In this document: piece after piece, positions 34,588 to 48,800 of the stretch
Layout: the number at the start of each line of letters is the position of its first letter
How positions within the stretch are numbered: the stretch's first letter is position 1
Source: Chrysoperla carnea
Lineage: Eukaryota > Arthropoda > Insecta > Neuroptera > Chrysopidae
Length of the DNA stretch: 64,000 nucleotides
Direction: 5' to 3'
Assembly: GCF_905475395.1 (NCBI RefSeq)
Contig: NC_058339.1
Location: 42,603,172-42,667,171, forward strand
The notes under the pieces: generated by a model
Told to the model about the DNA's origin: nothing
What the model saw: only the letters and a program-made list of their open reading frames with translations
Database searches by the model: none
Program-made: the position numbers and the translations under genes

Positions 34588-36796
34588 AAAGCATTTATGA
34601 AATTCAATTGCAATTAAAATCCCCTCATAGTTAGGTGAATTTCCTTATGCTCTCAAATTTACTTGATCTTGTTGGTCGAATCATTTTCTGAAAATTCCCA
34701 TTTTATCACATGTATGTAGTCACCCAGTTGTCAAAAGCAACCATCTCTTTTTAACCATGTAAACGATTAATTTTTTTTTATTTCCCTTCTTCAGCTTTAT
34801 CTTTTTCACAGTTATTAAACGACCGACCAGACTCACAGACTTATATGTAATTATAGGCCTGTATTATATTCTAGAGCTTAGTTCAAAATTAGAAGTAATG
34901 AATTTACAAAATTTACATGCAAATATTTGTATAAATAATTTTTAATGCTTTTTAATGAATCTTATATATTAAAATAAATCGTATTTACAATAATAAAGAA
35001 ATCGATTATAATAAATGTGCGATTGGAATCGGAAATAATGATTTCTGAAAAATTAAAAAAGACTATTAAAGCAAACACTTGTTACGTTTTAAGTAGATAT
35101 ATTTATTAGTTTAAAAATACATTTGCATGGCACAATAAATTACCATTAATAATCACATATTTATTCATTATTTAAATTAATTATGTTTCTGTAATGAGAT
35201 AAAAGTAAATAAAAAAATAGATTTTAAAAAAGGAGGATTTAAAAAGAAAATCTGATCATTTATTGTATATAAAATCAAAAATATCTATTATCACAACAAA
35301 ACATAAATTATAAAAAAAGACGTGTGATGGATTCTCTATATTAATCACACTCTTGAAGTCAGTTACTTCATTTTAATTTAAAAAAAAGAAGACATTTTCA
35401 AGTTTTATAGTTGCTGTTCAGTTCAGTCGTTTAGAGCTTGTGCATACGACAATATTTTCACGCGCTACAGTCTAAGTAATACTTTAATGAATTGAGGAAT
35501 CTATTGGTACAATTTCCAAATAAAAGAATGTGCTTGTATCGAGTTGAAAAATAGTCGTGTGCACAAGGTCATAGTACAGAATATATTATTCTACTTTTAA
35601 ACCAATTTTCTTGGAAAAGTAAAATTTGATGAATAAAGAAAATTAAAAAAGTTTTAAATTCTTTAATTTCATTACAAAAAAAAAGTTAAAATTAAACTTA
35701 ATTTCAACATTTCATGTTAAAATTATTATTTATTAGCACATTATTACGTAACACCAAAAAAGTAATTTTTAAACTTTATTAATTGCAACAATAAATTGTT
35801 AGAAAGCTGGATAAATAATTTATTTAATTTCGAAGCACCAAAAGTATATGTATGAAAAGCAAAGGAATACTACAATAAAGTAAATTCTTAGTAAATCCGA
35901 GTATAAATTGTGGGCACCATTAAAAAGAATGTGCGAAACGAAGCTTTTATAAAATATTATTTGTATAAAATGTCTTAAAATAAATTTCTATTTTACGAAT
36001 GAATCTTTTGTGAAGGGTAGTTAAGTTATTTTTACGTCTTTTAGTTCAATCAGTTTGGAATATATGCACCTCCGGTGAAACAAACGATATAAAATCATTA
36101 TTATTATTACAATTGCAAGGTTGGTAATTAAATTAATAATAATGATAAAACTGTCATTAAATTAATTGTGATAACAAGCGAAATTAATATAATAGTTAGC
36201 TACAGAATTAAGAATTCACAAATCATTTAAATTCCCAACAAATTTTAATATTTTGCTGTCGTTTTGGATTTAAAAGATTTAATAAACCTTTTAAGCACTA
36301 TCAAATTTTAAATTTATTCTCATGTCGCTGTTTTTTCGGAGATGTGATTATTACGCGTCAAAAGGGTGTGAGATAGCAGAAGCTATATGAATAATTTGAC
36401 TAATTATGTTTTGAAAATTTATCGCTGGGTGTGCTAATTACGAAAATGATCATGAAAAATATTTATTTTATCATAAATTTCAAATGAAGATTTTGTCATT
36501 TCAATTGATTAAATAAATTTAAAAAATATTATTGAACATGTTTAAATATTTCTATTATACAATTAGACAGCCTGAGCTATAATTGGTTTACGAAAAGTTG
36601 ATTAATTATTAAGGGGTTTCACAGATACCTTGGTATTGGTAAGAAAAGTTAGACAACTCTAACTCCAATAAAATAACCAATTCAAAGACATTGTTTCAGT
36701 TCATTTTGATTTCGTAAAATTCCTTTAAGTTTATTAATTTTGATTTTGTTCTTATTGGTCAGCCGGTATAATAGATTTAATGATGAAATAAAATAT

Positions 36797-36802
36797 TTTA
36801 TT
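36797..36802 (-). promoter_or_regulatory. Candidate poly(A) signal of syntenin
   Basis: Minus-strand AATAAA lies about 240 bp past the syntenin stop codon. It is plausible but not unique in this AT-rich context. Confidence 0.35.
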
Positions 36803-37043
36803 CAAATTAACAATATAAAATCTAGAAATTCTATTATTTAGAAAAATAACTGCATACTATGTTTTTTTTTTAAACATTCAGTAGTAAAAAAAAAATCGTT
36901 TTGGTCAAAAATTTACTCAATTCATGAGTTAAAAATGATTGTAAAATGTTTTTTCATATTTTGATAACACTATATTTTAAAACAGATATAAATAACTATT
37001 ATTTGGTTAAAAATATATGTTTGTCAGATTGTAGGTGTCCATT

Positions 37044-39379
37044 TTAAATGCTTGGGATTGAGTGATCCATTGATTCCTTCAAGAGACTCGTTGCCATCCT
37101 ATTAAAAATAAAAAATATTAAAAATTTTCAAATAATTATTTTGTTCTTATACTAAATTTATGCGGAACGACGTTTCACAACCGTGAATATTCATTTTTGA
37201 ATATTCAAGTTGTGAGTAGTGTACAATGTTGCCAATAATGATATTACTTAAATAATCATCATACCATTCATCTACAGACAGACGAATTAGTGATAGTTTC
37301 TTAATTTCGCTACAAGATTAAAATTGATGACTACTGAAAAAACCAACCACTGGTGATTATTTTTCCACAAGCTACAAAATTTAGTGATAAATCAATAAAA
37401 TTCTAAGTGGTAAATCGACTAATAAGTTATGATAAAAATTTATAATTGATGCAACACAACTCACTGGCTTACAAGAATCACGAGCCTACGATAGTGAAGT
37501 TTATTTTTGTAAGCTAATCACGACAGACTTGCATTATACAAGAGAACCTGTATAACTCCTATTTTGATAAATATTCCCTACATCTACAGCACCTGAAATA
37601 TCTTTATTAATTAGAGGATCGAAATTTCTACAACTAAAGAGAATAATTTAAGCATTGAATTTTCATAAAAAAATTATGTAACGCAAATTTTTTAAAGATT
37701 TCTCGAATTTATCTATTGAATGTTCCACCATATTTTAGTTGACAATTAATTCAAAAACTTTTTAATTTGAAACTTACTTTTTAACCATGTGTTCATAAAT
37801 GAAAGTTGGGATTACAGTAATTGTAACACATTGTCCACCTCCTTCAATTATTTTAGTAATTTCTTTATCTTTCATTCCTACAACATTTTGTCCATTTACT
37901 TCTAAAAGTTGATGTTCTGTTAATAAACCATTTCTTGCAGCTGATGAATCTTTTACTAAACGGACAATTTTTCCATTTTTAAATTGGAATCCAATTTGAT
38001 TTGTGCTGTCCTTGTATAAAGTAACTGTTCGTTCAAATGGCCTTAAAAATAATTAATTTAGTTAACAAAAATTATCCATTTCATATTAATGTTGAATTAT
38101 CAATGACAAATATTGCAAATTCTGGGTGAAAAATTTTAATTCGATCCGATTTTCAGTTCAACTTTAGTTCCTATTTGTCACTAAATTAGTGATTAGTAAC
38201 ATCGATGTAGAAAAAAATTGCAAGAAATTCATACTGATGATGGAAAAATGATTGATTAAGGAACTGGAGATCAATTAAAATTTCATCTGTCATTGATTTT
38301 ATTATAGTGAATTTACCTATCACGTACGACCACAGATATACCATTAACTCCACTTTTACGGAACAAATCATGAACCTTTTCCATGGTAAAACCAGCAACG
38401 GTAACATTATTTACTTGTAAAATTTGATCACCAAATCTTAATCCAGCTAATGCAGCGGGACTACCAGCATTTACCAGACAAACAAAAATTCCATTATTGA
38501 TTTCCTTTACTCGTAAACCAACCTTTCCATCCTTATCTTTACAAAGTGTTAGCTCGCGAATTCCATGGGTAACTTGAGATCGTTTTAAACCTAAAGATTG
38601 TCCAGATAATGGGGCAACCATTCCATGGAGACCTCCGTTCGTAGGTCTGGCTTCAACTATTTCACTCTGCAATCATTTTTTAATTAATTAATAAAAAATG
38701 ATAAATTTTTAATTAATTTACTATTTAAAGCTATTTAGGATTTCTGAGGCCTTAGTACCATCACATTCAATGGTGGTATCATCACATTCAAATCCGCCAC
38801 TCATAGTCAATAAAAATTTAATGCTTTTTTTCATTCGTAATTGAATTTAATCGTTGTTTGAATCAGCGATTCAAACATAGATAAACAGAGGATGGATTTT
38901 TATAAATTTTAGGGCGAGGCGGTCTACCGTTAAACAAAGTTTAACAGTTTAAATCTAAGTTAAAATGACTAACTCGTAGGACGTTTAGCACTGTCAGTTT
39001 TGCATTTAAATGAACCGAAAACAAAATAAAAAATCAAATCTTTAAATCACAAACTAAACTTTAACGAAAATGTTTGAATTATGCTTGAAAGAATCCCAAC
39101 AATTGCTATACTTACTGGTGGTAAAGTTGCAACTTGTAATTCTGGCATATTTGCTGCAATAACTTCTTCAGACAATTCCAATCCCATATAATCATTTAAT
39201 TTGGGATATAACGAATGCGGAGTATTCTCCAAAGTTCCATATATTCCAGAAACTGGTGCTGTTGGCATCGGCATTTGAGTTTGTGGCTGTGGCGGAGTTG
39301 CATATTGGTTGTACAAATTCACTTGTGCTTGGATCATTTGATCCACTTTCATGTCTTCTAATGAAGGATATAACGACAT
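37044..39379 (-). CDS. Sdcbp: Syntenin (syndecan-binding tandem-PDZ adaptor), 4 coding exons, 310 aa
   Basis: Exons in transcript order are 39379-39116, 38666-38317, 38041-37778 and 37098-37044. All are GT-AG, phases agree, and the sum is 311 codons with TAA. I chose ATG 39379 because [10 protein letters not shown] is the conserved syntenin N-terminus; an in-frame codon run 14 residues upstream is not conserved. LYPxL motifs at residues 3-7 and 57-61 would bind ALIX. PDZ1 (about 125-203, carboxylate loop GLRV) and PDZ2 (about 209-285, loop GFQF) are joined by the conserved [10 protein letters not shown] linker, and the C-terminus ends with the family's [12 protein letters not shown]-type tail. 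Syntenin binds syndecan tails and PIP2 and drives ALIX-dependent exosome formation and membrane trafficking. Length is close to the vertebrate 298 aa. Nothing is broken or missing. Confidence 0.96.
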
Positions 39380-42300
39380 TTTTGCTGTGATATGGAAATC
39401 AAAATTTTCAAAATTATTCACTGTTCAAAATTATACACAATTTTTATCTAAGCAGTTAATCGAATTGTTTATAAACAGAAAATAAGGACGCAATAAAGAG
39501 GTTATGACTTCAACATGTATCGTTTTGCTGAATATTTAGTCAAACAATACAACATACAAGATGAATCATTTTAAGTAGAAAAAATAAACACCCGTCAAGC
39601 ATATTTATTTAATATTTCACACATACCTTCCTTCACTGATTTATTTATTTGTAATTAATAATTGATATTCTTTTTGACGTTTGTGATAATTAATTAGGCA
39701 CTCCTAAGCAAACACAATTTCTATCGTTATATACTAAAATGTATACAAAAGCTACTGTGAACGATACTTGAACTTCGTTTATGTCGGTTTGTGATAGTGA
39801 TATGCATACATTAGCCGTGGCGCAACACAATCAGCTTCTCTGTTTGGCTTTGTAATCAGCACGTGAAGCTAACCAAGCCTGGTCTTAATTTTTATCTCTT
39901 TAAAAGTCTCAAAAATTAGTTTTTTTTAGACCTGATCAAGTTATCATTTCTTAGAGAAATATTTTCCCAAATTTAGCTTTTTTTCAAGGTATTGCATCCA
40001 GTTTTCAATTTAAAAAATTTTAAAATAGAAAAATAATTTTCTATTTCTATTTGTTTTAAAATTTTTGGTATGTGATGAAGTTACAGTTATACATCATCTA
40101 CAAATTAGGTTGGATGTCCTCAGTTTTAGTAAAAATTATTCTGAGAACATTTTATATTATCTTGAATAACAAAGATTTTGATACTACTCCCTAAAAACTG
40201 AAGGGGAAATGCGATAATTTTCTAGTATTTTATGTTCTCGAGAATTCATGTATCAGTCAACTTATCCGAATACTCATATTTTGTATACTCCCTTCAACAT
40301 CTGCTCTATATTGATAGTTGGGAGTTGTAACCCCGACAACTAACGATAGAAATTCGTACTCATTAAAATTAGAAGTGGACCCATTTCCAGTGATTCCAAT
40401 TTAGACTACCAGGTCACTAATACCATTTCAATAGATTTCAAACGATTTTGAAATTTGAATGAAATGCAAAGGAACTTCGAGAGAAACTTTGGGCAACTAT
40501 ATGGTTTCGGGTTCAAATCTTCATGGAACCGACTCATTTTAATTTTTAAAATTTTGTACACCAAATTTTGTACAGACTTCGCCAAGACTCACCATGTATG
40601 TTAGGTATACATATATTTTGATTGTTTAAAAGGCTAACTAGATAGTAAATGAGGTTCCGACGATTTTTTTTTGTCTCTCGCAAAGGTATGTTAAGTAATA
40701 ATAAAAAGTGGGTGGTTATTTAAACTGTGACTGAATAATTATTAATTCTATTTTGTTCCAAACACGTAAAAGGACATTGCGATAGATAATTAAATACGTA
40801 TTGATCATCGCAGTCCCTTCTGTCAGATTTTAGAAATTGAAAATGATGATCGAAAAGCGAATGGTGCTCAAACACCTTGAATAACACAAAATTAGCGGTT
40901 TTGCTAGCTTCGTAGACTTGTGTTTTATCCCCTTTCCTCGATTGTAATTATTACGTATTATTATTATTTTTATTAATAATAATCAACTTCCAATAGCCAA
41001 GAGATATACAACATAATACGGGATTTCCAAGTATTGCACATTTAAAATATAAATAAATTAACTTGTAACCAAAACTGTAAATTTTTCTTGGCATTTTGTA
41101 AATATAAATGTTTTTTAAGGAATACTTACCTAATTGTTAACATGAGTTGATATATTAAAATGAGTAATATATATTTTACTCTATAATCGTGAACGAATCC
41201 CTGCTGAAATTTCAATCGCGATTGGTGGGAATTGTGGAGTGTTATTAATTGAGCAGTGTTATTAATAATAAAAAAGCTTTCGACCCCTTTTCAAGTGCCA
41301 TAGCAGTTTTATTAGTCTTTCTTTTTCCAGTACCTGCACTAAGGATAACAACAATCTCTGTACACAATTACATTTACAGCGTTCAAAAAATAATTAAATA
41401 AATTTTTTGATGAATTTTCGAAAATTTATGAATTTTGCTAAAGGCTGCAAACTATTTGCTAATTACTTAAAATATAATTGACTTCCTTATTTTTTTATTG
41501 GGGGAGGAATTATCTCAACTGACCCTAAAATTTTGTTATTTATGAGGGTCCAACTTTAAGCGTACGGATCCTTTATTATTGATATCCTGACTTTATAATA
41601 TTATTACGAAATTTAATGCAATATTAGATTCAAATTAAAATTAAAATGGCGTGTAATAATAATTAACAACTCCATAACAGAGGATATTAATTATCTATCT
41701 ATGAATTATTCCTTCTTAATTCTCTCCATTTAACAAAGATTGAATTGGTAAAATACTTATGAATTTTTCTTAAAATGACCCCAAACTTCTTTAGACAACA
41801 TATTCACCCCCATTCTGCCTTTTCGTAAAGCAATCTCTTCACTTTCCCTCTCTGAATATCTTATGAATGGTCCTCTTTTTTAATACTTACTATTTACCAT
41901 GTATTAAGACAAAGAAAATAATTATGTTATTTTTATTTTGAATAGAAATGATTCATTTATCACCGTTATCGTCTTTATTTTGCTTCTGTATTCAAATATA
42001 AGTGAGTCATCGACTACTTCAAGTGGCATCTAAAAACTGATACATTTTTATGAAAAAATTAATAAAACAATGTATTTAAAAATTCTTCATCATTTTTGCC
42101 TACATTATTGCCTATGGGATTTCCAGAAGTGTTGATGATATACGTACCTATGTGCTAAAAATTTTGAAGGAGATGAAGAAATATTGTCTTTTAATTTTTT
42201 CAATTTTTTTTTCTATTTTACTTCTGAAATAGCCCAATTTCCATAGTATTTAATAAGGAAAAATTTGTGTAGCTTACGTTTCTTGTTGTACGAAATACAC

Positions 42301-43474
42301 ACCAAAATGTTACTATATCAGCTCAAAAAAAAAGGTAGACGAAGGAAATGGGACGATGCGATGTGTAAGGTGTTAATTAAAAGTAACTGCTATATGATCG
42401 TGGCTTTTATCTTACATAAAGTATTTAATTGACAATGTGAATAGTTAAAAAGTGAAAAAGAATTTACATTATTATGAGGTCATCGCATAAATGGTCTTGT
42501 TCACGAATCTTCATTTCCTTGGAAAGAAATAATTTAATTTGTAAAATTTATTTAATTAAATAAAGTAAATGTCATTACCCTTTTACCAAAACACGAATGC
42601 ATTAATTATAGTTTAAGTGTAGCTGTCCTCAGTGCAGTTATCGTAAAATTACCAGAAGGTATGTACGGTATATGACTCGTAAAAATTATAGGGTATATGG
42701 TATACACACATAAGGGCTACTGTTCGAATATCTTTATTAATATTGGGAAAATCACTGATGACTTAAAAAAGCTTTCTTATAAATGGACCAGTGGTCTATG
42801 AATATAACAAGAACATTAAGAGATTGACCTGTGAAAAGTAATTAAATTCATTCGTAGATACTTTTAAACAGTTTTGTTGCAAATTACTATGGTTTCTTAA
42901 TATCCTTCTATGTATTCAACGCCTACTAAAACCCAGATTAAGTCGGTTTTAGTGAAATAATAGTTGTGGGTAGGACGACCCATTAAAAGTATCTAAGGTG
43001 CATGAAAACGATCAGCCAAATGTAATTGAATTATAAAATCAATAAATAATTAATGTAAAAAAAATTTCCATAGAGTAGTATTCTATGACGATTTTAAATA
43101 TCTTTAGTTGAAAAAAACAAGTATAATTAATTGTTTATTCATTAAATAGTTAATAAGAATTTATTTTTTATATTCTTAACATTCCAATCTGAGAATGTCA
43201 TGGTAGAATAAGTTATAAATTTTCAATACTAAGTTAGAATTTATATTCATGGATTTAAAATATTAAAATATATAGGTTCTATTTAAAAAAAATTTGTTAC
43301 CAGTTTCGTAACTTCGTGCAAAGTTACTCACGCATGGAAAAAATATTGACGATATCGAAATATCTATCAAAATCAGTTACAGCGACAATAGCTGCCATTT
43401 AAGTGTTATTAAACCTTTCTACAAATATTCTATCTTTTATTAAATTATTGTATCCAGTTTATTTTTAACTCCCG

Positions 43475-43925
43475 ACTAAAATGAGAGGTGTTGTTATAAG
43501 TTTAAAGTATCTGTGTCTCTACTTAGTTCCCGACTAAAAAAGGGGGTTATAAGTTTAAATTATCTGTGTATCTAAGAATCTGTGTATCTGCGTATCTGTG
43601 TGTCTGTATGTGGCATGGTGGCTCCTAAACGAATAAACCCACTTTGATTTGTTTTGCAAGGAAATTTAATTGAAAGTGTTCTTAGTTATTTTTCCAGCGC
43701 TAGTTTAGGGCTACGCACCCAATAACAACTATAAAGATGTGATGATCTTATACTGGATGGGCAGATTTTCTTAAAACATAGCTAGCTGTCCTGAAAACCA
43801 CTAAGACCAAAGGGATCATATTGTCCGAACATAGCTAAGAATACTCTCCACCACATTAACTATCAAACAAAAGCAAAAAATTGAAAATTTGTTTATCTGT
43901 TTAAGAGCTACGATACCACAAACTA
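43475..43925. repeat. Dispersed repeat family B (two forward units, one inverted fragment)
   Basis: Two units starting TCCCGACTAAAA and running through GTTATAAGTTTAAA into TATCTGTGT repeats begin at about 43472 and 43527. Then come TGGCATGGTGGCTCCTAAAC and related sequence to about 43730. An inverted fragment (GAGCTACGATACCACAAAC) is at about 43907-43925. Related copies are at 60485-60705 (+), 53826-53960 (+) and 23130-23215 (-). No ORF is conserved. The family looks like short non-coding interspersed repeats of unknown class. Confidence 0.65.
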
Positions 43926-44345
43926 GGACTTTAAAATTGTTCATGGTAGGTATACGTGAGCAAAATATGAAAAATTATAGTTAATTTTGAAATTATGTGA
44001 ATATAAAAAAGCTTCCTAATAAACGAATATCTGGAAAAGTATAATGTGTATCTATCATTGAATTGTGATATTGTTTAAAAATAGGTCAAAATTAGTTTAA
44101 TGTCAAGAGATTTTAATCAAATTTTAATATATTGATAATAGCTTTAATTTATTATTTGAATAATTGGATTAAATGAGATTTCATACAATATTATTGCTCA
44201 TTTATTTCATTCTTTTCGTAAAATTATATTATCACCTAGTGGGACTGAGAAATTTGGTAAACTAGTAGATTTTAAAGCCTCATGAGTATGCAAAAAAATC
44301 CGTGATATTTGAGATATTTTCAAAAAAAAAAATTTGGAACTGCGT

Positions 44346-44567
44346 TTAAAAATTAACATATCGTAATCGATTTCCACCAGAGCTGAGTGTTTGAATTTCT
44401 ATAAAATTTTGTCTTGGATATTCCAGATATATCGGTTTAGTTTTATTTCTAATAATAAATGAATTATAATCATTACCAATATATTTTTCCCATTGATTAA
44501 ATAAAAAATAATTAAATATTGAACAAAACAAAAAAAATACCAATGTCTGTGTTATTATAATTTTCAT
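44346..44567 (-). CDS. Possible orphan microprotein, 73 aa, N-terminal signal or membrane segment
   Basis: ATG at 44567 opens a 73-codon frame ending in TAA. Residues 2-23 are strongly hydrophobic (KIIITQTLVFFLFCSIFNYF), followed by a polar, aromatic-rich tail that includes NQWEKY and ends GGNRLRYVNF. This arrangement suits a secreted or single-pass type II peptide. I do not recognise the family. It is an isolated single-exon frame in AT-rich DNA, where such ORFs arise by chance, and the hydrophobic start could simply reflect T-rich codons. I see no promoter. Expression data or conservation would be needed to accept it. Confidence 0.22.
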   Translation of the reverse strand: MKIIITQTLVFFLFCSIFNYFLFNQWEKYIGNDYNSFIIRNKTKPIYLEYPRQNFIEIQTLSSGGNRLRYVNF

Positions 44568-45729
44568 CAATTTTTACAGCACCAAAAGTCAATTTGTAAA
44601 CTAATTAGTCTACATTTAACAACACAGTTGAAATAAAAACAAAATGAAATGAAATAAATGCACGTGCACTATTATTTATTAATAATTAATCTTAATTCCT
44701 TATCAAATTCATTCGGTAGGTATAATAAATCTAATAATAGGTATCAAACACTCATTAATGTAGTACCTCAAAATAAGCACACAAAACATTATAGCTTCAT
44801 AAAATATGTTCATATGCTTTCTTTGACTCTTTAAAAAAGCACTGACAACCTTTTGTAAAAGAAATGCATCCAGAAAAATTAATGAATAAATAGTTTTTTT
44901 TTTCGAATCTTATGCCGCGACCAGATACGAAATAGCCCGAATAACTTTTTTAAGGAAAGGAAAATTAACCAAAATTTCGGAAAACATTCTTTATGAGATT
45001 TTGTGATACGGTGAATGTGCGTAATTCTCTTCAAAGGGGTCAAATAGCAAGGAAGATAGTTAATACTTATTTATTCAAGGGATGTGCATGTTTATAATGA
45101 TTTTATAAACTATCATAAGATGAAAGGACTCAACTAGGTGAGCTAAAAACACAGAGTTAAGGTAAGTTTATCAGATATTTCTATTAACAGAAGTTACCAT
45201 GTAGATGTACAGGTAATGAAAATGTATTATTAAATTCAAATTTACAACTATCTAATTTGAGAAGGTCGAAGTTTTGGCAGGTGATTTGATATTTAACGTG
45301 ATTAATTTCAAAATTGGAACATAATTTTATTTGTTTGCTTAAATAAATACGTGATATTTTAAATTTATTTTTGTAAGCAAAAAGGTAATCTGTCAGAAAA
45401 CAAGAGTGTTGCAACTATTGTAAATCTTTTAAATATAAAAAATATACGTACAAACTTTTTGCTTAAATGTTTTTTAAATCAAATTTCTCAACGAGAGAAA
45501 TCAACAAGAACGTCGCCAAGAGGAGTGTGGCAAGGCAGGGAAACTTATAACCTAGACGTTAAAAGCGACCTTAAATAAAAAAAATAAAATTAATAATTTA
45601 CTTTCTTTTTATTTATAGGCAGTTTTATTACAGATATGTTATACAAGTTGCATAACAAAATTAAATCTTACAATTATTTTTCTAGCCTATTTTTTCCTAA
45701 CCGGTATTTTTTTAGACCGGAAGTCTTAA

Positions 45730-45805
45730 AATGAGGGGTAAATCATGGAATGTGATAGAGGGATAAGGAAGATATCGCGTGGACAGGAAAAAACAGGCTA
45801 GAGAA
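45730..45805 (+). repeat. Dispersed repeat patch, related to 12960-13090
   Basis: It shares AAAATGAGGGGTAAATCAT and CAGGCTAGAGAAATAATA with the copy in the sarcospan-like intron 1. It is non-coding. Confidence 0.5.
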
Positions 45806-48800
45806 ATAATACATAAGATAAACTGTTCGACAGCTCTTCTATTATATACTTTCCGGCTTTATTTATTTGTTTATAAAAATCAAAAGTTTGTAATGATTTG
45901 AAATGTTGACGGTTGGGAAAACATTTGATTACGGTTTAGTATTTTGAGGTGCTAACTTTTGGGATATAATTAATTTGAAATGAATATGAGAATATTTCGA
46001 TATTATTTCATTTTATTTCCATAAATAACAATATTTAAGTAATTGAAAACATTTTTAAAATTTTTACATGTAGCTACATATTTTATTTTCGATAATTTTT
46101 TAATATTTCATATAAAAAAATATTATAGATTTTTAGTTATTTTATTATTAATTATATGTAATAATTGAATTTGCAAAAACAAAATTAAATTAATTTATAT
46201 TGTAATAAAATAATTCTTTAATATATACAAATTTTATATTAATAATTATTTTTTAGTAACTTTTACAAAAAACTGGAATGATTTTAAATTAAGTTATTTA
46301 TTAATATTTACAACATTTTATAACTATCTTAAAAGTTTATTTTTTTTTTTTAAATATTCTAAATATTCTAAAAGTTATTTGGTTTTGAAATATGAGGAAA
46401 ATAAAAGTAATGGTCTTCTTCATCATTTGAAGGGATGTATGTGCTAGAAAAGGACTTATTTTTTAAAAATTACATCAATATTGGCTTGCAATAAAAAACA
46501 TTTAAAACAAACATTTCTGGGTAAATATTGTTTAGAAATTAAAACTTTCAGCATAAGAGGATTGCGATAACAACGAAGAAACACTTCTAGTAAATAAATT
46601 CTACATAAACTACATGCCTAGGAAAAAATTGATCTTCTTGCAATAATTTAAGCGTGGTGATTAATTCCCAAAATTCATCCGTTAGTCTTTTCAACGAAAA
46701 AAAAGTTAAAGAATTTTATCAAGGCACTGTAGGTTTCACATAATATAAATAATCGCCATTGAAAGGGAAATGCATGTAATTTATGTGGATATTGTTGTAA
46801 ATTAATTTATGCTGCCATATTTCTCTCACCAATTTTTAAATGTAGAAAAATTGATTTAAAATTTGAGTGTGCTTTATTACATTAAAATACGAGTAAGCAG
46901 ACTAATAAAATTTGTGTAAAATATTTAAAGATTTTGTTTTAAAAATGGATCATTTTATGTTCGGAAAAATACGGTTGTAATAGATAAAACTTTTGTGTGC
47001 AGACCAAACGTGTTGCATCCTATTGTGTTAGTAGTCAATTTTACAAAGATTCATTTACATTTAAACAACAAAAAATTTGCCTGGGAAATATTTCACATTT
47101 ATCACAGTAACGGCATTTGTGACCACTTATTAAAAATAAATTTAAAAATCACAATGATAACTTTACAAATATTTAGAATTTGCAATAATAACTACGTTCG
47201 ATGTCTTCTTTTAAACGAAGAATTCCAAGTAAGAATACGGGATCGTTCTTCCATTTGAGGTTGATAACATATACGAATGCGTTCGCTTCAAGATGAAGGA
47301 ATTCTTCGTAAAGTAGCACAGTCTATTAAATATTAGACGTTATCGAACATAGTTTATTTTACATACAATTTTATTGAAGGTGATAAAAGATAGTGATTTA
47401 TATATATTTTTTTAAGATTATAGAGGCACTACTTAATAGATCACATTGATATGCTTATCTTGACATATATTTACAGTTATTAGTTTTTACAATTAATTTT
47501 TTTATTTGAAAATTAGTAGTAGGTAATTACAAAGAGCAGATTCTAGGTAAGATGTAATTTTACAGAAACATATTTATCATAGCATTTCTTTGAATCCACA
47601 TTATTTTATGCCTATTTCAGCAATTTAAGAGTACCTATTTAAAATACCTATGCCAGGGTTTTTTCGACAATGAATGCATTGCTTACAGCATTGGCATAAT
47701 CTGACGCTAACTCACTTTTTTAATGAGCAAATTTAGCCATGGATAAAGACTTGATTAACAGTGAAAAGATTTTAAAAAGTCTATCTAGTTCTGGTGAGTG
47801 CTCTTAATAAGTAAATTTTGTAGTTATAATTGTAAAAATTGTACAACAAACTAGAGTGGCATTTAAAACTATTAGCTGATTCAAATTCCATAGAAAATTA
47901 AAAAAAATTATGTTTAATTTAATTTTGTGTAAGTAAAACCTTATTCTGTTTTATAAGAAACACTTCATTGCCTGTTTATAAATCTTTTTTACAACTTCTC
48001 AATCTCTAGAATCAGCTCTTAGTAATTCATTATTACCAATCAACCTAGAAACACACTAGCGCTTAATTTAACGTCCGTTGATTCTGATGCCGCTTTAACA
48101 ATAATCAATTAAATGTAGATAGAAAATTAAAATACGTCAGTTGTAACACAAACTGGAAATAATATTCGCCTGAAATTATAAATTACTTGTAACGTGCGCT
48201 AAATTAACCCCTCGTGTTATTCTAGGTTTAAAGTAACTAATTTTATATTACTAGCGTCGAATTATTATAATACAGTTTTTATATTTATTTAGAATATAAT
48301 ATTAGTAGGTAAAAATTGGAAGATATTCTAGTTCTAATTTAATTCTGTTACACGAAAGAAAGAAAGATTTGTTTTTCCATAGAAATTATGTAAGTGATTA
48401 TCTTTGTTGTAGTTTGAATAAAGATAACAACCTTAGGCCAATGAATTACACAGATTAATGAAATGAATCTTTTTTCAATTTTAATTAGTTTAATAATTAT
48501 TCCATAGATGGCTATACTTTTATAAATAGCTTATAACTAAATTTATAAAAATATTTAAGATCTCTTTCAATGTTTTAATATATTAATAAATGATGCGCTC
48601 CTGTAAATAATAATCGATAAAACACCCTTCTAAAAATCTGCGCCAACTTGCATGTCTCGTTATAAAATTTACGAGAGTTTCCAGTCTACAGTTTCCAGAA
48701 GAGAACGGGAGAATATACTAACAGCTCTGGGCAGTAATTGAGAATCTTTGCTTCGAAAAGCTATAAAGAGTTCAATACGTAACGCTTTTCCTCATAGACA

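Larger units (their letters stand above)
33607..34950. repeat. Diverged direct duplication of ~360 bp flanking a repeat element
   Basis: The stretch 33616-33985 resembles 34591-34950 in the same order. Shared blocks are AGCATTTATGA, CCCTCATAG, GGT[AG]AATT[TC]CCTTAT, AACCATGTAAAC, CTTTTTCACAGTTAT, AACG(G/A)CCGAC(T/C)AGACTCAC and AAAATTTACA. Between the copies lies the element at 34104-34587. This may be a local duplication or two copies of one repeat. Confidence 0.65.
31581..37043. other. Upstream region of RhoGAP15B-like gene, to the syntenin 3' end
   Basis: This 5.5-kb stretch should contain the 5' UTR and promoter of the RhoGAP15B-like gene, and noncoding first exons could be present, but none can be fixed from sequence. 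It contains a diverged direct duplication (33607-33985 and 34591-34950) surrounding a dispersed repeat (34104-34587) that itself carries a nested MITE (34308-34556). From about 35000 to 36800 it is plain AT-rich DNA in which I see nothing specific. Confidence 0.6.
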
